DNA of 64,000 nt from Bolinopsis microptera (lineage: Eukaryota > Ctenophora > Tentaculata > Lobata > Bolinopsidae). Position 1 is the stretch's first letter. The number at the start of each line of letters is the position of its first letter. A program made the translations under genes and the position numbers. The notes under the pieces are model-generated. The model had not been told where the DNA came from and did no database searches. It saw nothing but the letters and a program-made list of their open reading frames with translations. Location of the stretch: positions 11,098,707 to 11,162,706 of the forward strand of contig NC_087082.1 in the NCBI RefSeq assembly GCF_026151205.1, in the 5' to 3' direction. Shown here piece by piece: positions 48,301 to 56,317 of this stretch.

Positions 48301-49636
48301 TAATGGGGATTTGTAGAAAGCCATCCTTCATGTCAAGGTTGGAGAAGAACTTCTTCCCGTGGCACCCAGCTGTTATGGTGTTCACAGCAGGTACACTACA
48401 GTAGCTTCGGCTGGAGATGGAGTTGAGCTGACGGAAGTCGATCACAATTCTAGTCTTACCCTTCCTTTTGAGGATGATGGCCGGTGAGTTATAGTCACTA
48501 GAAGAGTGTTGTATGATACCCGCATCTAATAGCTCCCTAATCTCATTAAGACAATCAGATCTCAGGTGAAATGGCACTCTTCGGTAATTAGCCCTCACAG
48601 GTTTATCACTGCTAAGGGGTATCTCATGATGTATCATATTGGTGGACCCTAGTTCACTTCTATCTAGGGCAAAAACTTCGGGGAAATCAGCTACCATCTT
48701 ATATGCCAACTGTTTCTCTTCTTCGTTAAGGTTCTCATTACTAGGTAGTCCCAACGCATTAACTATCATTTCTATACGACGAGGATTATTATCTTCCCAT
48801 TGGAACTGTTTCTTAACGCCATCAACTATGTTACTAGGTGTGTAAAACCCATCAGGGTCTTCTTCAGTGACTGTATTAATATTAGGGTTCAATGGAACTA
48901 AAGAGCCCATCACAAAGCCTTCAGGTAACCAAATCTCAGCCTCGTCACCACAGGAGACAGCTATTTCTGTGTGTCCATGTTCAACAAACAGAGTAATGCC
49001 GTCCACGTAATTAGGATCTCTTAGGAACGCGGCCTCCGGTGATACTTCGAAAACACAAGGGCCTGAGTAATTAGCAGTTAAACCTCCTGTTTCTAACACA
49101 ACACAATTGACGGTCTTGATTTTAGAGACAAGGGTACTATCAGAGCAACTAAGAATATATCTTTTCGGGGTAGGTTTGTCACTAAGGCTTGCTATGAAGG
49201 CGGAGTTGCTCAGTGTTTTCTGGCCAAAGTCCATAACCATATTATATTTTTCGAGGAAACGCTGCCCGAGGATGCAGTCTTCACTCAATTTCGACGTGAC
49301 TACCAGATCAGCGTGAAATAGAGAGCTGGCTAACCTAAATTCGGCTTCGGATATTATACCTAAGACCTGGAGTGGAGTACCAGTGACTCCGATCAGTTTA
49401 AAAGAAGCTGGTGTAAGTTTAGAAAGAAGGCCCTGTTTTATAACATAATCCTCACTAACTAGGTTCATGCTGGCTCCGGTATCTACTAATACAGTGACAG
49501 GATACCCAAAGATGCAAGTATGTAGATACACGTGTCCTTCACATGCCCGTATACTCACTGGTTGATTGACGTCTACTTGATCTATTTCTATGGAGCCAGG
49601 GGCATCGACCCTCCCGCTAGGGGAGGGACCTTCTAG
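45326..49636 (-). CDS. pol: Pol polyprotein of the gypsy element: protease, RT, RNase H, integrase
   Basis: The frame has no ATG near its start: it is open from the end of gag (49636) and is reached by -1 frameshifting. Numbered from the GTG at 49558, the aspartic protease active site is DTGAS at 26-30. RT catalytic residues are in LDMKDG (Asp409) and YIDD (472-475). RNase H begins with TDAS at 619-622. The integrase has an H2C2-type zinc region (GHLGPVKTLHRL, CNTCEVC near 1014) and a D,D,E triad at Asp1050, Asp1109 and Glu1145. A C-terminal GPWIIKKVL block matches the gypsy integrase tail. The order PR-RT-RH-IN is that of Ty3/gypsy. About 1,410 residues follow the GTG, with no internal stop, and all catalytic residues that I can check are present. 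Confidence 0.93.
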   Translation of the reverse strand, partial: LEGPSPSGRVDAPGSIEIDQVDVNQPVSIRACEGHVYLHTCIFGYPVTVLVDTGASMNLVSEDYVIKQGLLSKLTPASFKLIGVTGTPLQVLGIISEAEFRLASSLFHADLVVTSKLSEDCILGQRFLEKYNMVMDFGQKTLSNSAFIASLSDKPTPKRYILSCSDSTLVSKIKTVNCVVLETGGLTANYSGPCVFEVSPEAAFLRDPNYVDGITLFVEHGHTEIAVSCGDEAEIWLPEGFVMGSLVPLNPNINTVTEEDPDGFYTPSNIVDGVKKQFQWEDNNPRRIEMIVNALGLPSNENLNEEEKQLAYKMVADFPEVFALDRSELGSTNMIHHEIPLSSDKPVRANYRRVPFHLRSDCLNEIRELLDAGIIQHSSSDYNSPAIILKRKGKTRIVIDFRQLNSISSRSYCSVPAVNTITAGCHGKKFFSNLDMKDGFLQIPIKPEHRKYTAFAIPGVGFYEFVRMSLGLCGGPSSFQHLLDRLLVGLPPETAAAYIDDILSASVTIPEMISNLRTIFERIRPSGLRFNPSKCILFKKRIKFLGTYISEKGLEADQEKIEALINMDVPRTKKQVQKFIGAASWFRPHIDNFAGLVKGLTDTLKGEKFVLTDEAVSSIDVLKSALTSPPILSFPSPDLEFVLMTDASAYCIGGVIGHMVGKEFKPIAYGSKILSETEQRYPSFKREFLALKHFVSHWRYYLINKKFTVYVDMKAITYENFMKKTNCAVIMRWILELADYDFDIKYKEGALMELPDLLSRLPSKSDGLYGWWLQHTPQQHDHSHYPSHKPHSTDSPKDLNLNLDSPRIRTVNLPIVNNRDTRTAFPNCDYHIDEFTLPYLFQEILVDPHPQDTPYISTITHNSSENTNLTVSPSSSDSADISAPAASNLDTADATPGTNERWKENQGTFENPLSAYKSSIIHEAQIKDDDLNKVKEWLTDGGKPPKDSDRSAYSDDLNYYYQMYEHYCLSKDGSVCYKHFFRNSKKFRELLCVPKDTRDSLMKDNHDSDSCGHLGPVKTLHRLREKYHFPYLSKVVKLYCNTCEVCFLNNRSYLKKPGAPLKLFTASRPNQFLSIDLIGPINGPCRHKYILTMKDRFTKFVQLYPLTDGTSAKIAKALMDSWFFVYGIPEKLLSDKANNLTGELMKSIYSILSINKVQTTAYHARGNGDCERANKDIAIILKKLVKHKYSSWPTKLNAVAFAMNSAVHASTGFTPSRLQFGRELRTPADLVYDTTTTEEYKSETHLAYAQYQDLRVLFDLVRSNLGTSQQLQKASYDKKKGFHTTYSEGDTIVVWIPLSPSVKDFRKFKNNYSGPWIIKKVLTKWTYLVQHCKTDKERVVHFDTMRLVPAGLRTNQTQLDCSKPDDPGPAPAPLLKKRTTDEDENLPMMKLMMGTTTSTRVKDKEEDEQSITPDPGTSTQEIPYSLRTRVPIKYSK

Positions 49637-49642
49637 TTTTTT
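49609..49642 (-). promoter_or_regulatory. -1 ribosomal frameshift signal between gag and pol
   Basis: The heptamer A AAA AAC (49642-49636) is in the gag frame and directly abuts the gag stop TAG (49635-49633). Eight bases after the heptamer a GC-rich hairpin starts, with CCCTCCC and GGGAGGG arms (49627-49621 and 49615-49609) and a 5-nt loop. Slipping one base back continues in the pol frame without a stop. Heptamer, spacing and stem all fit canonical -1 frameshift sites. Confidence 0.88.
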
Positions 49643-50895
49643 GGAGCGTGTGCAGTAGGAGCATTAAATTGGCCTGACTGATGGTCACTATTGGGTCGAG
49701 AAAAGTTAGATGAGTGGTTCGCGTGATTGTAATTGTCTCGTTGACGACCTTCGTAGGGTAGATTAGCTGAGCCATTGTACGGAACATTCTGATTATTATA
49801 CCTAGGCTGGGCCTGTCCCAAAGTGTTATGCTGATAGGGTCTCTCAGTAGGGTTTTCAGGATGTTGGGTAGGTTCTGAAGCTAATGGTCCGGTATGCTGC
49901 TGATTCCGTAAATACCTGGCTCTCTTCCTACACTCTCTCATTATGTGACCTTGTATGCCACAGAAATTACATGAGATGTTACGAGATCTGGGTGCTGACT
50001 GTCGAGGTTCACGTAAGGGGCAATGAGATGCTATATGGCCAGTCCTTTGGCAGCTATAACATACTATTGGTGAGTTACCAAATTGTAATCCACGATCATT
50101 GGTGTAGTAACTTCCGGTAGCATTGTTAGTTGGTGGAAAACTAACGTTAGCCTGAGCAGGTGCGTGTTGAAATGGTAGAACAGAGTTATCAGGCGGTAGT
50201 TCAGGAGTGACCAGCTCGGATTTCAAGACTGACAGTGTCACCTTATCACCTTCTTTAAGTGTGAACCTAGCTCGATAAGCACTGTCTAACTTTACAGCCT
50301 CTTCGAGACATTCGGCGAAGGTACCCTCCTTACCGATCAGCAGGATTGAAATCTCGTCACGGAGGACTCCTCCTGATAAAGCGTCCTTTAAAATGGATTC
50401 CATGGCGACTTGCTCCTCAACAGTGTAGCCCAGCCTACCGAGGTCCCTTAGTCTCTCTCCAAATTGAGCAACAGTCTCGTCTAAGCCTTGTTTAGCCCGT
50501 TTTATTTCGAATCTGGCTTGAACGGCTTCTCTGGGTGAGCTTAAAGCCTTGATCACCATGGTTTTGAAACTGTCCCAGTTCGAGGTGAGCCCTGGGATGG
50601 ACACGATGGTGTTAAGTGATTTAGAGTCTAGGTACGTGAGAAACGTGTTTATAGCCTGATTTCCCTCTAGGCCGGTAACTGAACGGTAAGGCTCAAATGT
50701 GTCGAAAAAGGTAGTAATGTTCATAGCGGAAGGGTCAAATGGATCCGGTCTCCTGGAGCCTGCCACTCCAGCTCGAAACCCCATTTTAGCCTCGTTCACT
50801 GCAGACTCAGAGGCCTCTCTTTTTACCTTACGCATGAACTCTTCGACCTTTGACTTTTGGTCCTCATTAAGACCAAGCTCTTCTATTCCTGACAT
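49633..50895 (-). CDS. gag: Gag protein of the gypsy element, two zinc knuckles
   Basis: The protein has 420 residues. The helical capsid-type region spans about 55-215 (for example FFDTFEPYRSV, FLTYLDSKSL and VAQFGERLRDLGRLGY), the usual retrotransposon Gag pattern. Two CX2CX4HX4C zinc knuckles lie at 279-292 (CYSCQRTGHIASHC) and 309-322 (CNFCGIQGHIMREC). The tail is Asn/Gln/Pro-rich. The knuckles should bind the element RNA, and the protein should form particles. The gag stop sits in the frameshift signal, so a minority of ribosomes would make Gag-Pol. The start ATG at 50895 is the first in a frame open to the capsid motifs. Confidence 0.93.
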   Translation of the reverse strand: MSGIEELGLNEDQKSKVEEFMRKVKREASESAVNEAKMGFRAGVAGSRRPDPFDPSAMNITTFFDTFEPYRSVTGLEGNQAINTFLTYLDSKSLNTIVSIPGLTSNWDSFKTMVIKALSSPREAVQARFEIKRAKQGLDETVAQFGERLRDLGRLGYTVEEQVAMESILKDALSGGVLRDEISILLIGKEGTFAECLEEAVKLDSAYRARFTLKEGDKVTLSVLKSELVTPELPPDNSVLPFQHAPAQANVSFPPTNNATGSYYTNDRGLQFGNSPIVCYSCQRTGHIASHCPLREPRQSAPRSRNISCNFCGIQGHIMRECRKRARYLRNQQHTGPLASEPTQHPENPTERPYQHNTLGQAQPRYNNQNVPYNGSANLPYEGRQRDNYNHANHSSNFSRPNSDHQSGQFNAPTAHAPKN

Positions 50896-51262
50896 TCTCG
50901 GTAAATATGATCGTACGATTTGTACTTAAAGTAAGTTAAACAGCACGTGAGGTTACGAGAGTATGATAAAATGAGGAGCTGATTTGAGCTAACGTTAAAT
51001 TAACAACGGAGACGTAGATAGTTAGCTTTAAGTAAATGATACGTTCAATCGAGGTCGAACGTCTTGTGTGAGTAATTGAAACGTTTCTTCAAAATACGAC
51101 AATCCTAGCAGTACAAAATGATGACCTTCGTGAAAATGATCCGGTAGATTTATCAATGAAAGGCCTTGACTAATTAACTCTATGCACTGAACTAAGCGTA
51201 GAGCGTATTGGTAAGGGGTAAAAGGAGCAAAAGACTGTGTATTGCCCGGGTTCTCCACCACT
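50896..51262 (-). other. Primer site and gag leader of the gypsy element
   Basis: On the minus strand the 5' LTR end CTCTACA is followed after two bases by TGGTGGAGAACCCGGGCA, the primer-binding site. An additional 102-codon ORF (51336-51028) starts in the LTR and runs through the primer site into the leader. It has no recognised family but could act as an upstream ORF. Confidence 0.7.
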
Positions 51263-51759
51263 TGTAGAGCTACTCGGTTTGAATTTAAAAGGGGACTGTA
51301 TTTAGTTTGATATTGAAGTGAGTACAAAGGAGACAAGTTATATGAAATCCTAGTAGGATAAAGTAATGTGACTTGATAGTAATTTAGGGTATAATATATA
51401 AAGAATAACTAAGTCTTAAATAAAATAGCAACCCGTTTTAGGTTAGATTACTCAACGGTTGAAAGCCGTGAGATCAAGGTTGTAAAGGTAAAAGTTGAAT
51501 AACTTGTTAAAGAGGCACTCTAGTGCTCTCGTATCCCATATATATATAGCCCTCGATTAATTATCAATAGAGCGATAAGAAGGTATACTGGAGCTGGGTA
51601 AATTGCCCCTAATAAGGTTACTCCATGTTAATATATATATCTATTTCCTGGCTAATTAACTTCTCCATTAATATAATTAATATGATAAAAACTTAATAAG
51701 ATAAAACTTAACGTAATAAAAGTTTATAGGGGGGAGTCTCTGTCTTAGATTGTCCAACT
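51263..51759 (-). repeat. 5' LTR of the gypsy element, 497 bp
   Basis: Partner of 42947-43443. On the minus strand a TATA-like CTATAAACT lies about 30 bp from its outer end, a possible promoter motif. Confidence 0.93.
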
Positions 51760-52182
51760 GGGCCCTCTTGACAAAATAATAAGCTTATTCCAACTATATT
51801 TGGTTGTCCAGTATCTCTTATACACCAGTTGGAGTATCTTGCGAAAAAAGAACATGCTGCATCGCTTTTGGTAACCCGGGGACTGGTAAATTCCATGAAA
51901 GGTAAATCTCTTGCTACAACCGACACGGAATCGACAGATGAGCTCCAAGACATGTTAAAACAGCGTGTTTTGGAATATAAAGAACAACAAGAGGAGATAC
52001 TTACAAAGGTTGATAAGGATACTGCAAGGGTTTTGGAGCAGATTAGCGAACCATGGGGCTCAAATTGGCTCTCATGTTTACCACTTAGAAAACATGGTTT
52101 CGTTCTAAATAAATCTGAATTCAGGGATTCTATCAGATTGCGGTACAACTTAGATCTGGATCGTTTACCATCAAAGGCATAG
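51760..52182 (+). pseudogene. LINE-type ORF fragment, right half (interrupted by the gypsy element)
   Basis: The open part at 51829-52182 includes a coiled-coil stretch and then WLSCLPLRKHGFVLNKSEFR and DSIRLRYNLDLDRLPSKA. The WL..LPL..HGF.L....F.D...LRY pattern is typical of the region downstream of RT in an invertebrate non-LTR group. The zinc-finger part that normally follows is missing after a stop at 52180. A one-base frame change is needed near 51785, so the copy was already decayed. It continues the fragment at 42826-42946. Confidence 0.6.
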
Positions 52183-52533
52183 GACCTCAAGCCAGGACAT
52201 TTGAGAATCAGAAACTTCTATGCAATAAAATTGCTTATAAAAAGAAGCAGAATTACAACGATATTATAAATTATTATCGGTGTAAATTATCATGTTTAAT
52301 TAGGAAATTAATTTTATTTTGCATTAGATTTAGAGGATCAAGAAATACCTCAAACAAAACTTATGAATTATCTAACATGGACGATTTAGAATTTAACTCT
52401 TTCGAATCGAAAGCCAACTAATTTTTCAGTCCCATGGACTGGGTTTTATTTTTGCAATGATGATGTTGATAATATATAACCTGTAATACTATTCTGTATA
52501 TATCTAATTTCGTTTTCCAAAAAGAAAAGTCAT
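52183..52533. other. No feature recognised
   Basis: AT-rich DNA between the LINE fragment and the SINE. Confidence 0.4.
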
Positions 52534-52898
52534 TAGACAGTTGTAAATATCGAGAAACAACACAACACAACAACAATGGCGAACCTAGCAAGCTAGGATC
52601 GAGGGGCCGATCTCCTTTTATTTTGCGGTGCGGCCACGGTCCTTTCGGTACAGATTTCCCTGCAGCGCCAGCATAGTCGGGACGCAACCCCAGGCATATA
52701 CACTCATGTTATTTTCGCAGCTCTTATGAGAGCCAATATACCATTCACACCATGGTTTGGTGAATGACGGCTGTCCATCAATTTTGAAATCTTGGCCCAA
52801 CTGGGATTCGAACTCGCAACGTCAGGGCCAGTAGACAAGCAAATTAACCAACTAAGCCACTGAGCCACCATTCATAATAGACAGTTGTAAATATCGAG
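52534..52898 (-). mobile_element. tRNA-derived SINE with 21-bp target-site duplications
   Basis: Element body 52555-52877 on the minus strand, flanked by TAGACAGTTGTAAATATCGAG at 52534-52554 and 52878-52898. The head has RNA polymerase III boxes: A box TGGCTTAGTTGG (52859-52848) and B box GAGTTCGAATCC (52815-52804), 34 bp apart as in a tRNA. The body of about 200 bp follows, and the tail is a GTTGTTGTGTTGTG repeat. The perfect TSD implies a recent insertion. The 3' region may match the tail of a partner LINE, which I could not identify. Confidence 0.92.
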
Positions 52899-55050
52899 GA
52901 CTTGGACTATAAATTGAGCTGAGGACAAGAAATTCAGTAAACTCGAATTATTATTAATTACTGTATTATTATTAATATAACAATGTTTTGTGTTTTGGTT
53001 ATATCGGTGCTGATCAGCAGTTTTTTGATTTATCATAAAGTACATGTATATTGTATAACGTTTCGTAAGAACCAAAAGTAATTTTAATTATCAATAAAAT
53101 GATTACAAGCGGTGACTTTTGAGTTTTTAGCTTTTTGGATTAGGATAACTTGTTCGTTTCATTTGGTATAAAGGTATAAAAAAGTATGGTTGATTTTTCA
53201 ATATAATCCGACGTTTCTGATTAGGAACCGACCGGATATCCGGCTGAATCCAGATCCGGCCGGATATCCGGCTTCAATATTGAATATCCGGTTCCGGCTC
53301 CGGCTTCGGTTTCAAAAATGTTGCCGGGTTTTTGCCAGATATTTCTTTTAAAAATTGATTTCTAAAATCTTGAAATGCATAGTTTTGTTACATTTTAACT
53401 CGAATCCTTAAAAAATTAAAAATAGTTTGACTAGGTGCGGAGTTTGAAAAACAAAAAAATTTTCGGCTAATAATGAACAGGGCCGGGTATAGCATGACAC
53501 GTTAAGAAAAGTGGTTTTAAGAAAAACTTTGAAAAAATTTTGACTTGGAAAATTTTCGGTCCGAGTCAATCTGCAATCTCGATTAGTACCTCCCGTATCG
53601 AGAGCTTCAGCTTCCGAGCTCGTAGTCGTACGTTGCAAAGGGGAGGTCTGCCTTCCGAGATCGCATTACCAATTACCAGGGGGAAGCCTCGAGTCCAAAA
53701 TTGTGTATCCCCCGGGCCCCGGCTATAAACGCAACATATATAGTATATAGAGGAAAACCGAACCCTATTAGTATTACGAACAGTCACTATAAAGTGCTTG
53801 TTACTATTGTGTTGTCACTATATAGTGCGATTACCACCCTGCCCTTTTGACCCCCTATAGATGTGAAATCCGCAAGGCACAGTAATGGCTGGCCTCCCGT
53901 AAAAGCAAAATTTGACGGACATGAATATCAACAAAAGAAGTGGAAGAATTATGATATATTAGTTGAACTCTATTATAGTTGCATAACTAAAACAAACTGG
54001 GATACTTCTAGTGTGTCAGTGTGGACCACAGTGTGGCACTTACAGTTACAGTCACGGTTGTTAGGTGAAATTTCATATTATTGTCAATATAATTGTGACA
54101 GCTTATTTTTTAACAATCTTATAAATGACTCCTAATTGTTCAATAAACAAGTTCGACAGATCTAGATATTGAAAATGAAAGCAGACCGAATCAGTGAACG
54201 AACCAAATGTCCAATCAGCTCCCAGTTGGCTCCTAGTTTGTAAACAACAGAATGAATAACATTAACAGGAAAATAAATATTAATTAAATATGAAATCTTA
54301 CAAGGAAAATATAATTAAATATGAACGTAAAATTCATAAGCGTGGTCGCAAACTATTGTATTCTGAACAAATGCGTCTGGAAATGAGTAAAGCAACATTT
54401 AAGACACAACATTTCTCCTGATAAGAAATTTTAAAAAACTACCTTATCACTTATACGTGTAGAAATGTTGTGACAAATAAAACAGTGTGATGCTGCTTAA
54501 ATATCAGTCACTGCTGTCTACTAGTTAGTGACTGTTCATATGTAAGCTCTCCTCCAAATATGTACTTGGGTTTATATACGCGCAACAATTTCGTCATCAG
54601 ACGAAAGTTAAGAACTTTTGAGTTGCAGAGTTATTTGAAAAATGCCGGTCCTCGATAATGGATAAATTGCGGTGACCTTGATCTGCTTTATATTATAATT
54701 GAATTCATTCTGCTCGAGATCAACGATCTGAAGAACTGACAAAGCTTTCCGATCTTCTTTTGCGGTAACCTTATAATTACGGTGCAAATTACATTTAGCC
54801 ACCAAGACGCTACCACGATCTTATTAGTCAAAATAACATAGTTAACAAAATGCAGAAAGAAAGAGTAAACTTGTGACGGCTCCACAACTTGTTTATTTGC
54901 ATATCTTTTATTGCCTCGAAAATTATCTTAAATGATTCCCAGTTTGATTTTGCTCGGCGTACATATGACATCAATTGCATGCAGAATCAAGCTAGTACTA
55001 TACATTATACAACCATGATTGCATACGTATTATTTCATACGTATATCTTG
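52899..55050. other. No gene recognised; CCGGATATCCGG-rich repeats
   Basis: 53225-53300 carries repeated CCGGATATCCGG and CCGGCTTCGG motifs, and a GGCCGGATATC piece recurs near 55398. Short ORFs here (for example 53863-54135) have no family signature. The rest is AT-rich. Confidence 0.45.
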
Positions 55051-55134
55051 TCATACGTTATGACCCGCCGCGCGGCTCCCCCTGTATCGTAGAAACGCTA
55101 AAAGGAGTTTTTTAGTGTCTTAGTTTGGGGTCTT

Positions 55135-55639
55135 AGGGGTCGTTCACATATAATATTACGTAATCAGCCGAGGGGGGAGGGGGGTTTCCAAATGCATACG
55201 GTTGACTACGGGGGGGGGGGGGGGGGGGGGTTTCGGTCGTTGATTACGTAATCAAAATTTTCTTTTTTACCCTCTAGAATGATAACAATTTGACAATATT
55301 TTAATCCAAATTACATTCAATTTTACTCTGATAGTGATAAAATTTAGAAATTGATCGAATATCCGGCTATATTATAGTAAGTAGTTTAGAAGGTGCTTGG
55401 CCGGATATCATAACAATGATTTCGGCTCATCACGATAGCATGATCAGGGTAGCATGAAACGTAGAGAAAAGTGTTTTCTAGGAAAAAAGTCAAGGGGGGG
55501 GGGGGGGGTCAGGCCATGATTACGTAATAATAATATTGCTGTCAGGAGGGGGGGGGGGGGGGGTTGGGTCTTGATTACGGTTGGGGGGTAAAATTAAAAA
55601 TTGCTCAAATATTGATTACGTAATATGTGAACGACCCCT
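55135..55639. mobile_element. MITE with GGGGTCGTTCACATA termini (copy 1)
   Basis: Ends AGGGGTCGTTCACATA (55135-55150) and its reverse complement (55624-55639), followed inward by ATTACGTAATCA on both sides. It contains G-runs of up to about 20. No ORF. Outside it, both flanks match the CGCG-rich element seen at 26220-26435, so it inserted into a copy of that element. Confidence 0.85.
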
Positions 55640-55844
55640 TTGTGAAACGACAATGGGGGTCACGAGTACGACGTGATACATAACAACGTATATCAAGTTG
55701 GACATGCTAGTTCTGTGGAGATATGGTGTGCGGCGTGCGCCCACTCATAGTTTGGGTAGTTTGTAGTAATATATTATATAATACATGATATGCTTTTGCA
55801 TTTTAATTTAATAACATATTAACTTAAATCACTTACTAACACCC

Positions 55845-56070
55845 TCCTCCCTCCGTGATTAGTTTTACACATAGCTTTTGTGTTAAAATTACACTAGTGT
55901 AATCATTTTGAAACCCCTCCCTCACCCTCATCGCAATGTAGTTTCCATCGGAAGGGGTCGTTCACATACTACGTAATCAGCTGAGGGGGGGGGGGCGTTT
56001 CCGAATGATTACACTACCGTAATTTTGACACAATAGCTATGTGTAAAACTGATTACGGAGGGGGGGCCGG
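55845..56070. repeat. Imperfect inverted repeat with a TTTTACACATAGC core
   Basis: Left arm 55845-55930 (CCCTCCGTGATTAGTTTTAC and so on) and right arm 55980-56070 (ending TGTAAAACTGATTACGGAGG) are inverted relatives. The second MITE copy is interleaved with the right arm. Confidence 0.75.
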
Positions 56071-56139
56071 GGGGACTGGGGAGGGGGGGGGGGGTAAAAA
56101 TGTTCCAAAAAATTATTACGCAATATGTGAACGACCACT
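55953..56139. mobile_element. MITE with GGGGTCGTTCACATA termini (copy 2)
   Basis: Ends AGGGGTCGTTCACATA (55953-55968) and TATGTGAACGACCACT (56124-56139). It is 187 bp long, with G-runs and no ORF. Same family as copy 1, 313 bp away. Confidence 0.85.
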
Positions 56140-56317
56140 AAAATTAATTCCCTTTCGTATTTCCAATTTCATTTCAAAATCGTTGCACCGCCATAATCTT
56201 TGAGAATTGAGTAAAGCGAGATTACCAAAAGCGAAGTCGAAGTATTAGTACATCATCATACAATAATCTCAAACGAATAATTTATGAAAAGAACTATTTT
56301 ATTATCAGTTTATCTGC

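Larger units (their letters stand above)
42947..51759 (-). mobile_element. Full-length Ty3/gypsy retroelement with gag, pol and env (errantivirus architecture)
   Basis: On the minus strand the order is 5' LTR (51759-51263), primer site, gag, pol, env, polypurine tract, 3' LTR (43443-42947). Both LTRs are 497 bp and look identical by eye; on the element strand they run from AGTTGG to CTCTACA. Two bases after the 5' LTR comes TGGTGGAGAACCCGGGCA, a good tRNA-complementary primer site. AAGGGGGAG precedes the 3' LTR. All three large ORFs are uninterrupted apart from the gag-pol frame change. The AGTT start, three-ORF layout and F-like env match insect errantiviruses, but clade placement needs an RT tree. 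Identical LTRs and open frames imply a very recent insertion. No target-site duplication beyond a single G is visible. Confidence 0.9.

Noticed and set aside
45381-49316. Plus-strand ORFs opposite pol
   Set aside because: Shadows of the long pol frame, without motifs of their own.
52790-52875. Possible tRNA gene on the minus strand
   Set aside because: A and B boxes are present, but the unit is the head of a longer element with 21-bp TSDs, and acceptor pairing is not convincing; it is a SINE.
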